Part shown: in pieces, positions 10,125 through 19,291 of the stretch | Layout: each line of letters begins with the position of its first letter | How positions within the stretch are numbered: position 1 is the stretch's first letter | Assembly (NCBI RefSeq): GCF_001610875.1 | Contig: NZ_CP011272.1 | Coordinates: 911,988-975,987 of the forward strand | Source: Pirellula sp. SH-Sr6A | GTDB taxonomy: Bacteria; Planctomycetota; Planctomycetia; Pirellulales; Pirellulaceae | DNA length: 64,000 nt | Reading direction: 5' to 3' | The notes under the pieces: model-generated | What the model was told of the DNA's origin: nothing | What the model saw: only the letters and a program-made list of their open reading frames with translations | Database searches by the model: none | Translations under genes and position numbers: made by a program

Positions 10125-11218
10125 GGTGCTGCGACCTCTTCTGGCTTTGGCATAACCCAAAGAGCGGGGCGGATTTTAAATGAACCATCCGAGACGACCG
10201 TTTCGCCTGCTTCGAGTCCGCGGAGAATCGTAACAAAGCCATCGATCGAACGTCCGGGCTGCACGCTCCGCATTTTTGCTCGTTGCTTCTCGGGCTCTTT
10301 CTCATCGGGCTCGGTTGTGAAGACATAAGGGCCCGTAGGAGCACTTCTCAATGCAGAATAAGGAATCTTGACCGCAGGAATCAGGGGCCCGTAAGCCATT
10401 TCTACTTTGACTGAGTCGTTTGGTTGAAGGCTTTCCGGTGGATCCTTAAGCAGACAACGAGCCAAGACATTTCGAGTGATTTTGTCCGCTTGGGAATCGA
10501 TGGCGATGATCGATGCTGGGAGCGGTTTATCGAAATGGATGAGCTGGACCACATCCCCGTTTCGCACGTAATCGGCCACCGACTGAGGCATCATGAAATC
10601 AACGTAAACCGCAGCTTCGGTCCCTTGCAACATGGTGATCACGGTACCCTCTGGCATGTACTGACCAGGTTGCAAATCGAACAGTCCCGCTTTGGCGTCA
10701 AAGGGAGCTCTCAGGGTTTTTTTCGCAATGATGGCTTCGAGCCGCGAGACTTCTGCGTTGGCTTGCTGAAGGAGTGCATTGGCCTGCTCGAATTCCAATT
10801 CGCTAATCGCTTTAGCCTGCCATGCTTGTTTCGAGCGTTCGTAGGTCGATTGCGCGATACCGAGCGCAGCCTTCGCACTCTCCAGTTGGGCGTCTTCCAC
10901 CCGAGTGTCGAGTTTGACTAGGACCTGATCCTTTCGAACCGTTTCTCCCGGCTTGAAATTCACTTCGCTTACCGTTCCTACCAACTCGGTTCGCAATTGA
11001 ATGTACTGGGTTGCCAGGACGGTACCAATCGCCGTTGCGGAAGCCCGCGTCTCCACCACCTCTGCTTTGGAAAAAGAGACAATTTCAGGAGACTCGGCGG
11101 GAGGTTGGATCGGTTGCGAATCCATACGATGTCGCATGTAGACGATGAGCCCTACCGAGCCACCCACTGCCGCGATCAACAAGATCGACGCGATGATGTT
11201 GGTCCAAATTGACCGCAT
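10121..11218 (-). CDS. RND efflux periplasmic adaptor (membrane fusion protein)
   Basis: A 365-residue protein with an N-terminal membrane anchor (about residues 7-28, IIASILLIAAVGGSVGLIVY), a barrel/lipoyl half (GTVSEVNFKPGETVRKDQ and LRAPFDAKAGLFDLQPGQY), and an alpha-helical hairpin between them with AQLESAKAALGIAQSTYERS. This is the AcrA/MexE/HlyD-like adaptor layout that bridges the inner-membrane pump to the outer-membrane channel. It precedes the pump gene and overlaps it by four bases. It is the first gene of a three-gene operon (adaptor, pump, EEP-family protein). No regulator gene is adjacent. Confidence 0.93.
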   Translation of the reverse strand: MRSIWTNIIASILLIAAVGGSVGLIVYMRHRMDSQPIQPPAESPEIVSFSKAEVVETRASATAIGTVLATQYIQLRTELVGTVSEVNFKPGETVRKDQVLVKLDTRVEDAQLESAKAALGIAQSTYERSKQAWQAKAISELEFEQANALLQQANAEVSRLEAIIAKKTLRAPFDAKAGLFDLQPGQYMPEGTVITMLQGTEAAVYVDFMMPQSVADYVRNGDVVQLIHFDKPLPASIIAIDSQADKITRNVLARCLLKDPPESLQPNDSVKVEMAYGPLIPAVKIPYSALRSAPTGPYVFTTEPDEKEPEKQRAKMRSVQPGRSIDGFVTILRGLEAGETVVSDGSFKIRPALWVMPKPEEVAAP

Positions 11219-11267
11219 GCTGATCCCTCAAACCACTCCGACTCCATGCGTCGGCTGGTTTCTAAAC

Positions 11268-11307
11268 TAAGCGAAAAGAAAAGAGGGCCCCGGACGATCC
11301 CGAGCCC
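11268..11307 (-). terminator. Rho-independent terminator after leuB / hairpin region
   Basis: On the minus strand a stem of about nine pairs with one G-G mismatch and a three-base loop (11285-11307) is followed by a T-rich run (11270-11284). One position pairs as a G-T wobble only on the minus strand, which supports that orientation. It would end transcripts coming from leuB or from the structured stretch behind it, before the RND operon. Confidence 0.6.
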
Positions 11308-11470
11308 CTTGCACTATTGGTCGACTGACGATCTCGAAAATCGACAAGGTCACCAATAGTATACTCACCGGTGTAATCTTCCTACTCCCATGCCCTGGAA
11401 TAAATGACTATGGTCCGGGCGTCAGGGGACAAGGTGCCCCATGACTAGTGAGGGACGGAGGGGTCGCTAG
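11308..11470 (-). ncRNA. Hairpin-rich intergenic region, possible small structured RNA
   Basis: Between leuB and the RND operon about 300 bases hold no gene. Two clear secondary structures precede the terminator: a long hairpin at 11313-11360 with perfect nine-base arms ACTATTGGT / ACCAATAGT and further inner pairing, and a hairpin at 11392-11420 with arms GCCC.GGA / TCCGGGC around a 14-base loop. With the terminator this gives an RNA-like unit of about 180 bases. It could be an independent small RNA (a 6S-like RNA is one possibility on size and rod-like folding), a structured 3' end of the leuB transcript, or a leader. I recognise no family signature with certainty; strand is inferred from the terminator. 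Confidence 0.35.
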
Positions 11471-11517
11471 GTTCGGAAGCCTGCCTGAGATAATTGACGG
11501 GCTGGAATTTATTCTCG

Positions 11518-12591
11518 CTACAAAAGCTCTAAGACTTTGTCCGTAATAGCGATCGTTCCCAACGTGGAGGATCCTTTGGGAGCAAGGTCCGCCGTTCGGT
11601 ACCCGGCTGCGAGAACTTTTTTCACCGCCGCTTCAATATCGGCGGCTTCCGCATCCAATTGGAGGGAGTGTCGTAGCAACATGGCCGCCGCAAGGATTGT
11701 TGCAAGGGGATTTGCTATTCCCTTGCCGGCGATATCTGGAGCGCTACCGTGAATGGGTTCGTAAAGACCAGGACCATCGGATCCGAGCGAGGCACTCGGC
11801 AACATGCCGAGGGATCCCGGAAGCATTGAGGCTTCATCGGTAAGAATATCGCCGAACATGTTGCTGGTGACAACGACGTCAAAGCTCTTGGGGCGGCTCA
11901 GCAAATGCATCGCCATCGAATCCACCAGTACGACCTCATACTCCAGGTCCGAAAACTCATCCTTCATCATTTTTGCGGTGACTCGGCGCCACAAACGGGA
12001 TGCTTCGAGGACGTTCGCCTTATCGACCATCGTCAGTTTGCCCTTTCGCTTCCGAGCTGCTAGGGCCGCCATGCGCACAATTCGCTCCACCTCCTTGGTG
12101 GTGTAAACGGCAGTGCTGTAGGCTCGCTGCTGTCCGTCCGCTAACTCCTCGGTTCCCGAAGGCCCGAAATAGAGACCGCCGGTCAACTCTCGGAAAAAGA
12201 GAATATCGGTCCCTTCGATAATCTCTCGCTTGAGCGGCGAGGAGTCGAGCAATTCGTCAAAGGTGACGATCGGGCGAAGGTTCGCAAACAAGCCGAGTTC
12301 TTTGCGGATGCGAAGCAAACCGGCTTCGGGACGAGTTTTTGCATTCGGATCGTCCCACTTCGGTCCCCCCACTGCCCCCAGCAAGATCGCATCGGAAGCT
12401 TTGCAGGCGTCGATCGTGTCCTGTGGTAACGGATCTCCCGTTTCGTCGATTGCGATCCCACCGATTCGCTTGGAATCGAACAGAAACGTGTGACCAAACT
12501 TCTTGGCGACAGCGTCCAGGACGCGGACAGCTTGCGAGGTGACTTCAGGGCCGATCCCGTCTCCAGGAAGTAAAACGATCTTAGCTTTCAC
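11518..12591 (-). CDS. leuB: 3-isopropylmalate dehydrogenase
   Basis: A 357-residue cytosolic enzyme of leucine biosynthesis that oxidises and decarboxylates 3-isopropylmalate with NAD+. The start is GTG ([17 protein letters not shown], the family's N-terminus). Diagnostic stretches are [55 protein letters not shown], the metal/substrate motif [31 protein letters not shown] split over the active site, and [18 protein letters not shown]. Length and all signature motifs fit LeuB rather than isocitrate or tartrate dehydrogenase. No other leu genes are adjacent, so it is probably expressed alone. Confidence 0.97.
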   Translation of the reverse strand: MKAKIVLLPGDGIGPEVTSQAVRVLDAVAKKFGHTFLFDSKRIGGIAIDETGDPLPQDTIDACKASDAILLGAVGGPKWDDPNAKTRPEAGLLRIRKELGLFANLRPIVTFDELLDSSPLKREIIEGTDILFFRELTGGLYFGPSGTEELADGQQRAYSTAVYTTKEVERIVRMAALAARKRKGKLTMVDKANVLEASRLWRRVTAKMMKDEFSDLEYEVVLVDSMAMHLLSRPKSFDVVVTSNMFGDILTDEASMLPGSLGMLPSASLGSDGPGLYEPIHGSAPDIAGKGIANPLATILAAAMLLRHSLQLDAEAADIEAAVKKVLAAGYRTADLAPKGSSTLGTIAITDKVLELL

Positions 12592-12654
12592 AAGAGTGCT
12601 TTCTAGGCAATTCGAACAGATGGATGACAGATGGAAAGTGGAAAACAGCGACTG

Positions 12655-13848
12655 CTAGGAGCGGCAGCGTTCGTGGTTCAATGATAACCATGCACCATTC
12701 TTGGCACTGCTTTCGACACACTGCTGAATGAAGAACATCCCCTCCACCCCGTCGTGCACATTAGGGTACAACGTATCGCGCCGTTCGATGGATTTGCCAG
12801 TCTCGACTTCAACCATTGCATCAAAGGCGGCGCAATAGATGTTTGCAAAAGCCTCGAAGAAGGCTTCAGGGTGTCCGCTGGGGAGACGGCATGCTCCACG
12901 ACCACTGGCATTCATGTGCGGCGCGTTTGGATCCCGTGTGTAGAGTCGATGCGGTTGTCCATTTTGACGAACGATCATCACATTGGGTTCTTCCTGTCGC
13001 CACGAGAGCGAGCCCTTGGTCCCGTCGATCTCGATCGAAAGGTCGTTCTCGCGTCCATGGCTGATTTGGCTCGCAGTCACGGTTCCCAGTGCTCCATTCT
13101 GATACTTGACCACCGCAGTGCCGTAATCATCCAGTTTGCGACCCGGCTCAAAGGCCTTCAAGTGGCAGCTGATTTCCGCAGGGAGTAGCCCCGACATATA
13201 ACGTCCCAAGTTGTACGCGTGGGTCGCGATATCGCCGAAACAACCCGCTGCACCGCTTTGCTTGGGATCGGTTCGCCATGCGGCTTGCTTCTGGTCCTCG
13301 GATTCCAGACGAGTTCGCAACCATCCTTGGATGTACTGCACTCGAATCGCTTGAATCTCTCCAAGCTCCCCGCTTTGAATCATTTCACGAGCTTGGCGAA
13401 CAAGCGGGTAGCCGGTGTAGTTATGGGTCAGTGCAAACACCGACTTGGAACGGTCAACAAGCTTTGCCAACTCTTCTGCCTGTGCCAGATCGAATGTCAT
13501 CGGCTTGTCGCACACAACATGAAAGCCCGCTTCGAGCGCCGCTTTGGCGACGTCAAAGTGCATGTGGTTCGGAGTGGTCACTGAAACAAAATCGATTCGC
13601 TCCCCCTTTGGCTTCTTCGATTCCACCTCGAACATCTCTTGGTAAGAACCGTAGGCTCGCTCGCTACAAACATCGTAGTCGACGGCCGAAGCCTTCGATC
13701 GCTCGGGATTGCTGCTGAACGCGCCAGCCACGAGTGTCGCACGGTTATCGAGGCAAGCGGCGATGGAGTGGACTCGCCCGATGAATGAACCTTGGCCTCC
13801 TCCAACAAGCCCCATTTTGAACTTACGATTGAGAGGTCCGTTAGTCAT
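12655..13848 (-). CDS. Gfo/Idh/MocA family oxidoreductase
   Basis: A 397-residue NAD(P)-dependent oxidoreductase. The N-terminal Rossmann fold starts at FKMGLVGGGQGSFIGRVH; the family motif for the catalytic Lys is in HVVCDKPMTFDLAQAEEL; and the second half carries the alpha/beta dimer domain (GCFGDIATHAYNLGRYMSG, where His is the expected catalytic residue). The ATG at 13848 is preferred because AGGAG lies about ten bases upstream on the coding strand; an in-frame upstream start lacks this. Family members oxidise sugars, inositols or related compounds. There is no clear pathway context: leuB is downstream on the same strand and an ABC ATPase is divergent upstream. Confidence 0.92.
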   Translation of the reverse strand: MTNGPLNRKFKMGLVGGGQGSFIGRVHSIAACLDNRATLVAGAFSSNPERSKASAVDYDVCSERAYGSYQEMFEVESKKPKGERIDFVSVTTPNHMHFDVAKAALEAGFHVVCDKPMTFDLAQAEELAKLVDRSKSVFALTHNYTGYPLVRQAREMIQSGELGEIQAIRVQYIQGWLRTRLESEDQKQAAWRTDPKQSGAAGCFGDIATHAYNLGRYMSGLLPAEISCHLKAFEPGRKLDDYGTAVVKYQNGALGTVTASQISHGRENDLSIEIDGTKGSLSWRQEEPNVMIVRQNGQPHRLYTRDPNAPHMNASGRGACRLPSGHPEAFFEAFANIYCAAFDAMVEVETGKSIERRDTLYPNVHDGVEGMFFIQQCVESSAKNGAWLSLNHERCRS

Positions 13849-14045
13849 TCTGCCATTCTCCTGAGGGTTGCGTGATGAAAAGGAAATCGCGACCTTGTCG
13901 CAGGGTGAGAAGTCTACCATAGACGCAACCGATTTCTAGCTAGCATGATTGACAACGACCTGCGTTCGACAAACAATGCGGCGACTGAAGGAACAGATTC
14001 AGCGGCAGGACGCCGCGTTTTCTCTTGCCCGTCCCTTGCATTGCT

Positions 14046-15149
14046 ATGGCCAACTCCAATTCGGCGGCCAATTCTTCGGCGGTCCACCCATCTACAGATC
14101 CGATTCTTTCATTGAGATCGATCTACAAGTCCTTTGGCGGACGCGCGGTTCTACAAGATTTTTGCTTGGACATCGCACCCACGGAATGGGTCGTTTTCTT
14201 GGGTTCGAGCGGCAGCGGCAAATCGACCTTGCTCAAGATGGTTGCCGGACTCGAAGAACCTGACCGCGGCTCGATCCTGTTGCACGGGAAGGACGCCAAG
14301 CATTTTTCGCCGAGTAAACGGGACTGCGCTTTTTCTTTTCAGTCCCACGCTTGCTACGACCATTGGACGGTCAAGCAAAACCTGGAAAGCGTCATCGATC
14401 CACGAGTTGCCCACGATGCCGACTGGCTTATCGAGGCCTTCGAACTCCAGAAGCTCCTGATGAGTCGTCCACCTCAATTGTCCGGAGGGGAGTTAGGGCG
14501 CGTATCGCTCCTCCGTGCCTTGCTCAGCCCCAAACCTTTGCTGCTCCTCGACGAACCGTTGGCCCAATTGAATCCCAGGTTTCGTTCCCTAGCCAAAGCG
14601 GCGATCTCCAAGATCCATCGCACGCGGAATCGAACTACGCTTTACGTGACCCATGATCTTCATGAAGCCATGGTACTCGCGGATCGCATCGTCGTTCTGG
14701 AAGAGGGCCAGATCCAGTTCATTGGACCGCCACGCGTTATCTACGAGGAGCTTGTTTCGAAAGCGTCGGATTACGTTGCCGCGGGAGTGGGACATGATCA
14801 ATTACTCGCTTGCGGTTCACGTCGCGTGCTCCCCACCGAATGGAAAATTCTCGCTCTCGAGTCCCCTACCACTGGCATCGTTACGTTTGACGATTCGTTT
14901 TCCATCCAAACGATGCACGGCGGAGAATCGCCAGTCGCCCAACCTTTTTCGTGCATGCATTCAGGCTTTTCGGTGACCGGTTGCCGATGGGCCGGTGGCT
15001 TTTGGGAGCTCGCTGTTTCCAATCCGAACCCGATAGTCTTTCATTTGGCCGACTCCCCATGGCTTCCCTCCTCTTTGAAACGGTTTCTCCGGGAATGGGA
15101 GGACGGGATTGAAACCCCGATATCACTTTGGGTTTCCCACCCAAACTAA
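14046..15149 (+). CDS. ABC transporter ATP-binding protein (MalK/UgpC-like), no adjacent permease
   Basis: A 367-residue ATPase. Walker A GSSGSGKST is at residues 53-61, the Q-loop sits in FSFQSHACYDHWTV, the signature is LSGGELGR, Walker B is LLLLDEP and the switch His is in YVTHDLHEA. About 120 residues follow the nucleotide-binding domain, as in importer ATPases with a regulatory C-terminal domain, but I do not recognise a standard TOBE motif. An ATG at 14046 is preferred to an in-frame TTG at 14025. Both flanking genes are unrelated, and no permease or binding protein lies nearby, so partners must be encoded elsewhere. Substrate unknown. Confidence 0.9.
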   Translation: MANSNSAANSSAVHPSTDPILSLRSIYKSFGGRAVLQDFCLDIAPTEWVVFLGSSGSGKSTLLKMVAGLEEPDRGSILLHGKDAKHFSPSKRDCAFSFQSHACYDHWTVKQNLESVIDPRVAHDADWLIEAFELQKLLMSRPPQLSGGELGRVSLLRALLSPKPLLLLDEPLAQLNPRFRSLAKAAISKIHRTRNRTTLYVTHDLHEAMVLADRIVVLEEGQIQFIGPPRVIYEELVSKASDYVAAGVGHDQLLACGSRRVLPTEWKILALESPTTGIVTFDDSFSIQTMHGGESPVAQPFSCMHSGFSVTGCRWAGGFWELAVSNPNPIVFHLADSPWLPSSLKRFLREWEDGIETPISLWVSHPN

Positions 15150-15285
15150 ACGAGATTGCCATTTGCCCTCGAGCATGTGAGATCGGTGAGTGCTCTGGCG
15201 TCCTCGATCCGAGATGGAGTAGATTTCCGAGTGAAGCGTAGCTGACGTTCGCCACGCTCGGATGTCCATCCAAGGTGCAAGAGTC

Positions 15286-15609
15286 ATGTCGCAACGCTTT
15301 CCAGAATCCACTCTCCGCCTTGTTCCTGCATCTTTCCCAGTACTCCTTGGTACTCTCCTTTTGCTGGGCACGGGATGTTTTGGAAGTTCGTTCGCCTCGA
15401 AACGATGGGGCGGGAGCCAATTCGGGCAGGGTGACATCAATAGGCAAAAGGATCGCGCCGTTTACTTTGACCCTTACCCCCTCAACGATATTGGGCCGGA
15501 GGTCGTCGGTGGACGTCCCCGCGAATTCGCTCATCCCTTGCCGGAAGCCAAAAGGAATGAACTGAATCGCATCATTCCTAATCAGCAATTCTACCCCGTT
15601 GGGCCGTAA
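15286..15609 (+). CDS. Small putative lipoprotein
   Basis: A 107-residue protein with a hydrophobic leader and a good lipobox (LLLLGTGC, lipidated Cys about residue 31 from the ATG at 15286). The mature part is about 76 residues, rich in Pro, Arg and Asn (YFDPYPLNDIGPEVVGG, PEAKRNELNRIIPNQ), with no domain I recognise. The leader is stronger from this internal ATG than from the upstream in-frame start at 15262. Short lipoproteins of this kind with a conserved DPYP-type motif are frequent in planctomycetes, but the function is unknown. It lies between the ABC ATPase and a secreted coiled-coil protein on the same strand. Confidence 0.6.
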   Translation: MSQRFPESTLRLVPASFPVLLGTLLLLGTGCFGSSFASKRWGGSQFGQGDINRQKDRAVYFDPYPLNDIGPEVVGGRPREFAHPLPEAKRNELNRIIPNQQFYPVGP

Positions 15610-15730
15610 ATCGATCGCAATATCGATCTTTCAATTTCTCCCCAGATTCATTAAAGTCGACGGCAAGTGAGCTCCGAGCGGATCGGATTTCTACATGATT
15701 CTTGCGGATGCAAGCACGGAGGCTGCGTCG

Positions 15731-16906
15731 ATGAAAAAAGTATCTATCTATGCAATCGGTTCCTGGTTGAGTCTTCTCCCCGCGGTCGCATTCGCTGACG
15801 AAGGCTGTCCGACGCAATGCCCAAAGGATTGCAAACCTGAATCCAAGGCCTGCCCGTGCGTGACCGCCGAGCCCGCAGCAGATCAAACCGCTTGCGCGAG
15901 CGACCAAAAAGAGTCCGCGAAGGAAGACGAGACGTCCACCTTTTTGAGCAGGATCTCCAAGAGATTGATGGATCGTCCTCGTTTTCGCGTCACCCTTTCG
16001 GCCCAGATTAGCAAGCTCCCGGATACCGCAGAAAGCAAACTTGGTTCTGGGGTCCCTGCCGTTCAAGCAAAATGGGTCCAAGCATCGGAACAGAACTTAG
16101 CGGACGCCACCTCTGCCCCGATTCAGCAGCCATTCACCTTTTCCAGCTCTCTTTCTGAAGGACTGGACAAACTCGTCGATGGCGTGATCGAATGCGGACA
16201 CAAAATCTGCACCGAAAGCAAGTGTGTCGTCGTCGAGGATGGGGAAACGCCTGCGGCTTCGGACGAAAACGCCCAAAGCGCCACCGAAGAACCGATCTTG
16301 ATGGTTCCGGCGGCACCGCCAGCTCCCCCGGTAACCCACTTTGCTGGTATGGAATACGCTCAGCCCGAGGACGAACTGGATTTGATTCTTCAGCAAAGCG
16401 GCCTAAAGCAAATGGAAGTCCCCGTTTCCGCCAATCAATTTGTAAGGCTGTTGGTGGAGCGTGCTCATCTCGCCACGCGACTTGAGATGACGGAACAGCT
16501 AATGACGGAACGGAATGTTGCACTGGAGCAAATCCACGCTCTGGCCGAAAAGAACGCAACGCTCGTGGCCCAAGTCGCCGTTGCAGAAGTGAAGCAACAA
16601 CTCGCAGAAACACTCCACGCACAATTAGCAGAAAAAGCCGAGAAGGCACTGAAGTTGGCGATGCAAAATGATCCCGCCGCTCCTATTGCGGAAAAGGATT
16701 CCAAGGTCATTCAAGACATCCAAGAAGACCTTTCCAACATTCGCAAACAAATCGGACTCTTGCGTCGACAAAGCCCGGTCCCCTTTGCACCGAGCTCTCT
16801 CGGTCAAACCATACAACCCTACAGACCGACCGGCAATCTGCTGATGATTCCAGTACCTCAAGAAGCAAAGTATCTCAGTGCGGAACCGGACTCCACACTG
16901 AAGTAA
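15731..16906 (+). CDS. Secreted protein of unknown function with Cys-rich start and coiled coil
   Basis: A 391-residue protein starting MKKVSIYAIGSWLSLLPAVAFA, a clear signal peptide; this ATG is preferred to the upstream in-frame start at 15695. The mature N-terminus holds a Cys cluster (EGCPTQCPKDCK, KACPCV). The middle is low-complexity and Pro-rich (VPAAPPAPPV). Residues about 230-350 are strongly helical and Ala/Glu/Gln-rich with heptad-like spacing, consistent with a coiled coil, and the tail is Pro-rich. No enzyme motif is visible. The next gene (17040) also encodes a secreted protein of unknown function. The role cannot be stated from the sequence. Confidence 0.75.
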   Translation: MKKVSIYAIGSWLSLLPAVAFADEGCPTQCPKDCKPESKACPCVTAEPAADQTACASDQKESAKEDETSTFLSRISKRLMDRPRFRVTLSAQISKLPDTAESKLGSGVPAVQAKWVQASEQNLADATSAPIQQPFTFSSSLSEGLDKLVDGVIECGHKICTESKCVVVEDGETPAASDENAQSATEEPILMVPAAPPAPPVTHFAGMEYAQPEDELDLILQQSGLKQMEVPVSANQFVRLLVERAHLATRLEMTEQLMTERNVALEQIHALAEKNATLVAQVAVAEVKQQLAETLHAQLAEKAEKALKLAMQNDPAAPIAEKDSKVIQDIQEDLSNIRKQIGLLRRQSPVPFAPSSLGQTIQPYRPTGNLLMIPVPQEAKYLSAEPDSTLK

Positions 16907-16958
16907 TTCAAACGAAGCAAGGGCGATTGCCAAGCCGTTTGTGTCCTATCTCTCATTG

Positions 16959-16984
16959 AACGGACCGTTTCCAGGTCCGTTTGT
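16959..16984 (+). terminator. Probable terminator hairpin
   Basis: Eight-base arms AACGGACC / GGTCCGTT around a seven-base loop, followed by a short T run, 53 bases after the stop of the preceding coiled-coil protein gene. The T run is weak, so termination may be partial. Confidence 0.45.
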
Positions 16985-17039
16985 CCCCTAAAACCATATC
17001 GGTCTTTCAATCAGACCGTCTTCGAGAGTCGATCATTCT

Positions 17040-18137
17040 ATGCGATGGAAAACAATCCCCACTTGTTTGTTTGTATTCGTCATCGGTGCAGGCATTGGTT
17101 TTGCGCAAGAACCACAAAAGACTTCCGCGAACGGGGAACGCTCACTCTTGGTTCCCATTGAGAGCAAGCTGAATTCCAATTCGGGCAGTCAATCCGAACC
17201 AGCAACACCTGCCAAGCGCATACCAGCAAAACCGGTTTCCAATCCGGGAACGTCTCCTGCGCGACCTTCGAAAGACGGCGAAGGAATGCGGAAGGTCGAA
17301 CGCAAAACGATCGTTGAAAATCCTAGTGAACAAAGCGGTGAAACCTATCTGATGCGCTATCGGTTTGAACCTGGCACTCGCGTTATTAGCGAAGTCGTTC
17401 ACCTAGCAAAGACAAATACCAAGATCGATTCGACAGAACAGGATTCCAGTTCGAGAACTGTCTCCCACAAGGTTTGGGAGTTCCTCAAAGTGGAAGATGG
17501 AAAGATGACATTCGAGTATCGAATCACCGATATCGACATGTCTCAACGGATCGGCGGAGGGGCAGAGATTCGGTACACCTCAAGCCAAAAAGAACCACCC
17601 TTGCCGCAATTCCAAGCGGCAGCCGAATCGATCGGTCGCGTTATTTCGAAAGTGACGATCGATGAGCAAGGTTTGATCATCGCGCGAAGTGATGACTCCA
17701 ATCCACCTAACCTGGGAATGGGGGATATCACACTTCCCCTGCCCGAGAACCCTGTGGCTGTCGGAGCCACCTGGGAAACTCCTCGTGAGCTGCGCATCAT
17801 GCGCGACGACGGGTCCCTGAAACCGGTGCGATTCCGGGAGTTGTTCAAACTGGAAAAGGTTAGCGCTGGCGTCGCAACCGTTTCCGTACGAAGCGAAATG
17901 ATCACTATCATCTCCGATCCCAAAGAAGAAGCTCAGGTCCTTCAGCAATTGAGCGACGGGACGATCAAGTTTGATTTGGACGCCGGGAGGATGATTTCGA
18001 AGGAGTTGGAGTGGGATAAACGCGTTGTCGGATTCTCCGGAGCAGGAAGCTTGATGGAATACTCCGCCCGCCTCAGTGAAAACGTAACTGGAACCGAGAC
18101 CTTCACCCCCACCCCCAGGACCGCCGGGAAACCTTGA
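17040..18137 (+). CDS. Secreted protein of unknown function (DUF6263-like beta-rich domain)
   Basis: A 365-residue protein with a signal peptide (MRWKTIPTCLFVFVIGAGIGFAQ). After a low-complexity Pro/Ser linker, residues about 105-360 form a beta-rich domain with alternating hydrophobic strands (YLMRYRFEPGTRVISEVVH, ITLPLPENPVAVGATWE, TIKFDLDAGRMISKELEW). The pattern of a bulk signal, a threshold phrase for complete treatment and a closing sum resembles DUF6263-type planctomycete proteins, whose function is not known. No catalytic residues stand out. The tandem repeat array begins 48 bases after its stop. Confidence 0.75.
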   Translation: MRWKTIPTCLFVFVIGAGIGFAQEPQKTSANGERSLLVPIESKLNSNSGSQSEPATPAKRIPAKPVSNPGTSPARPSKDGEGMRKVERKTIVENPSEQSGETYLMRYRFEPGTRVISEVVHLAKTNTKIDSTEQDSSSRTVSHKVWEFLKVEDGKMTFEYRITDIDMSQRIGGGAEIRYTSSQKEPPLPQFQAAAESIGRVISKVTIDEQGLIIARSDDSNPPNLGMGDITLPLPENPVAVGATWETPRELRIMRDDGSLKPVRFRELFKLEKVSAGVATVSVRSEMITIISDPKEEAQVLQQLSDGTIKFDLDAGRMISKELEWDKRVVGFSGAGSLMEYSARLSENVTGTETFTPTPRTAGKP

Positions 18138-18185
18138 TGTTGCCTACATGGCAAGCGGCGAATGATGGGAGGACTGCTACACACT

Positions 18186-18320
18186 GTCGAACGGTCGTCC
18201 TCGACCGTTCTGGATCGCCTAGAGGTGTCTAAAAGTTCAGCAGGCCCAAGGGGTTTTGGATTTCTGGCCTGGGGATAGTGGTCCACGGTGCGAAGCAGTC
18301 GAGGACGACGGCTTGACGGG
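18186..18320. repeat. Left flanking repeat unit (type A) with imperfect inverted ends
   Basis: A 135-base unit that recurs at 19292-19424 in the same orientation with about 90 percent identity by eye. Its two ends are inverted repeats: GTCGAACGGTCGTCCTCGAC at the left and, reading the other strand at the right, GTCAAGCCGTCGTCCTCGAC (17 of 20 matching). It shares only its first ~28 bases with the tandem units that follow. The architecture, a short body between two inverted palindromic ends, recalls REPIN or MITE-like non-autonomous elements. Confidence 0.8.
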
Positions 18321-18322
18321 AT

Positions 18323-19291
18323 GTCGAACGGTCGTCCTCGACCGTTCTGGCGATATAGACCACCGCTCTGTCGACCAAACCACATCTCCCCACCAAGCTC
18401 TCTAGCCAATCGTCCGGAGGGAAAGATTCTTACCTGGCGCAGCGCGTCAGGCGATCCTGTTCTGTTGAGGACAACAGATCGACATGTCGAACGGTCGTCT
18501 CGACCGTTCTGCGCTATAGACCACCGCTCTGTCGACCAAACCACCTCTCCCCACCAAGCTCTCTAGTCAATCGTCCGGAGGGAAAGATTCTTACCTGGCG
18601 CGGCGCGTCAGGCGATCCTGATCTGTTGAGGACAACAGATCGACATGTCGAACGGTCGTCTCGACCGTTCTGCGCTATAGACCACCGCTCTGTCGACCAA
18701 ACCACCTCTCCCCACCAAGCTCTCTAGTCAATCGTCCGGAGGGAAAGATTCTTACCTGGCGCGGCGCGTCAGGCGATCCTGATCTGTTGAGGACAACAGA
18801 TCGACATGTCGAACGGTCGTCTCGACCGTTCTGCGCTATAGACCACCGCTCTTTCGTCCAAACCACCTCTCCCCACCAAGCTCTTTAGCCAATCGTCCGG
18901 AGGGAAAGATTCTTACCTGGCGCAGCGCGTCAGGCGATCCTGATCTGTTGAGGACAACAGATCGACATGTCGAACGGTCGTCTCGACCGTTCTGCGCTAT
19001 AGACCACCGCTCTTTCGTCCAAACCACCTCTCCCCACCAAGCTCCGTAGCCAATCGTCCGGAGGGAAAGATTCTTACCTGGCGCAGCGCGTCAGGCGATC
19101 CTGATCTGTTGAGGACAACAGATCGACATGTCGAACGGTCGTCTCGACCGTTCTGCGCTATAGACCACCGCTCTTTCGTCCAAACCACCTCTCCCCACCA
19201 AGCTCCGTAGCCAATCGTCCGGAGGGAAAGATTCTTACCTGGCGCGGCGCGTCAGGCGATCCTGATCTGTTGAGGACAACAGATCGACATT
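18323..19291. repeat. Tandem array of six ~161-bp units (type B)
   Basis: Six head-to-tail copies begin at 18323, 18486, 18647, 18808, 18969 and 19130 (lengths 163, 161, 161, 161, 161, 162). Each opens with a hairpin of nine-base arms GAACGGTCG / CGACCGTTC (loop of three, four in copy 1) and closes with a second hairpin, arms GATCTGTTG / CAACAGATC around AGGA (the first arm base differs in copy 1). Copies are almost identical, but shared variants group them: copies 2 and 3; copies 4, 5 and 6; copy 1 is the most different. This suggests stepwise duplication. 161 is not divisible by three, so no repeated protein can be read through it. Confidence 0.95.

Noticed and set aside
18514-19188. Four 63-codon open frames repeated every 161 bases on the minus strand
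   Set aside because: They arise only because the DNA unit repeats. The 161-base period breaks the frame at every copy, there is no ribosome-binding site, and the sequence is not protein-like.
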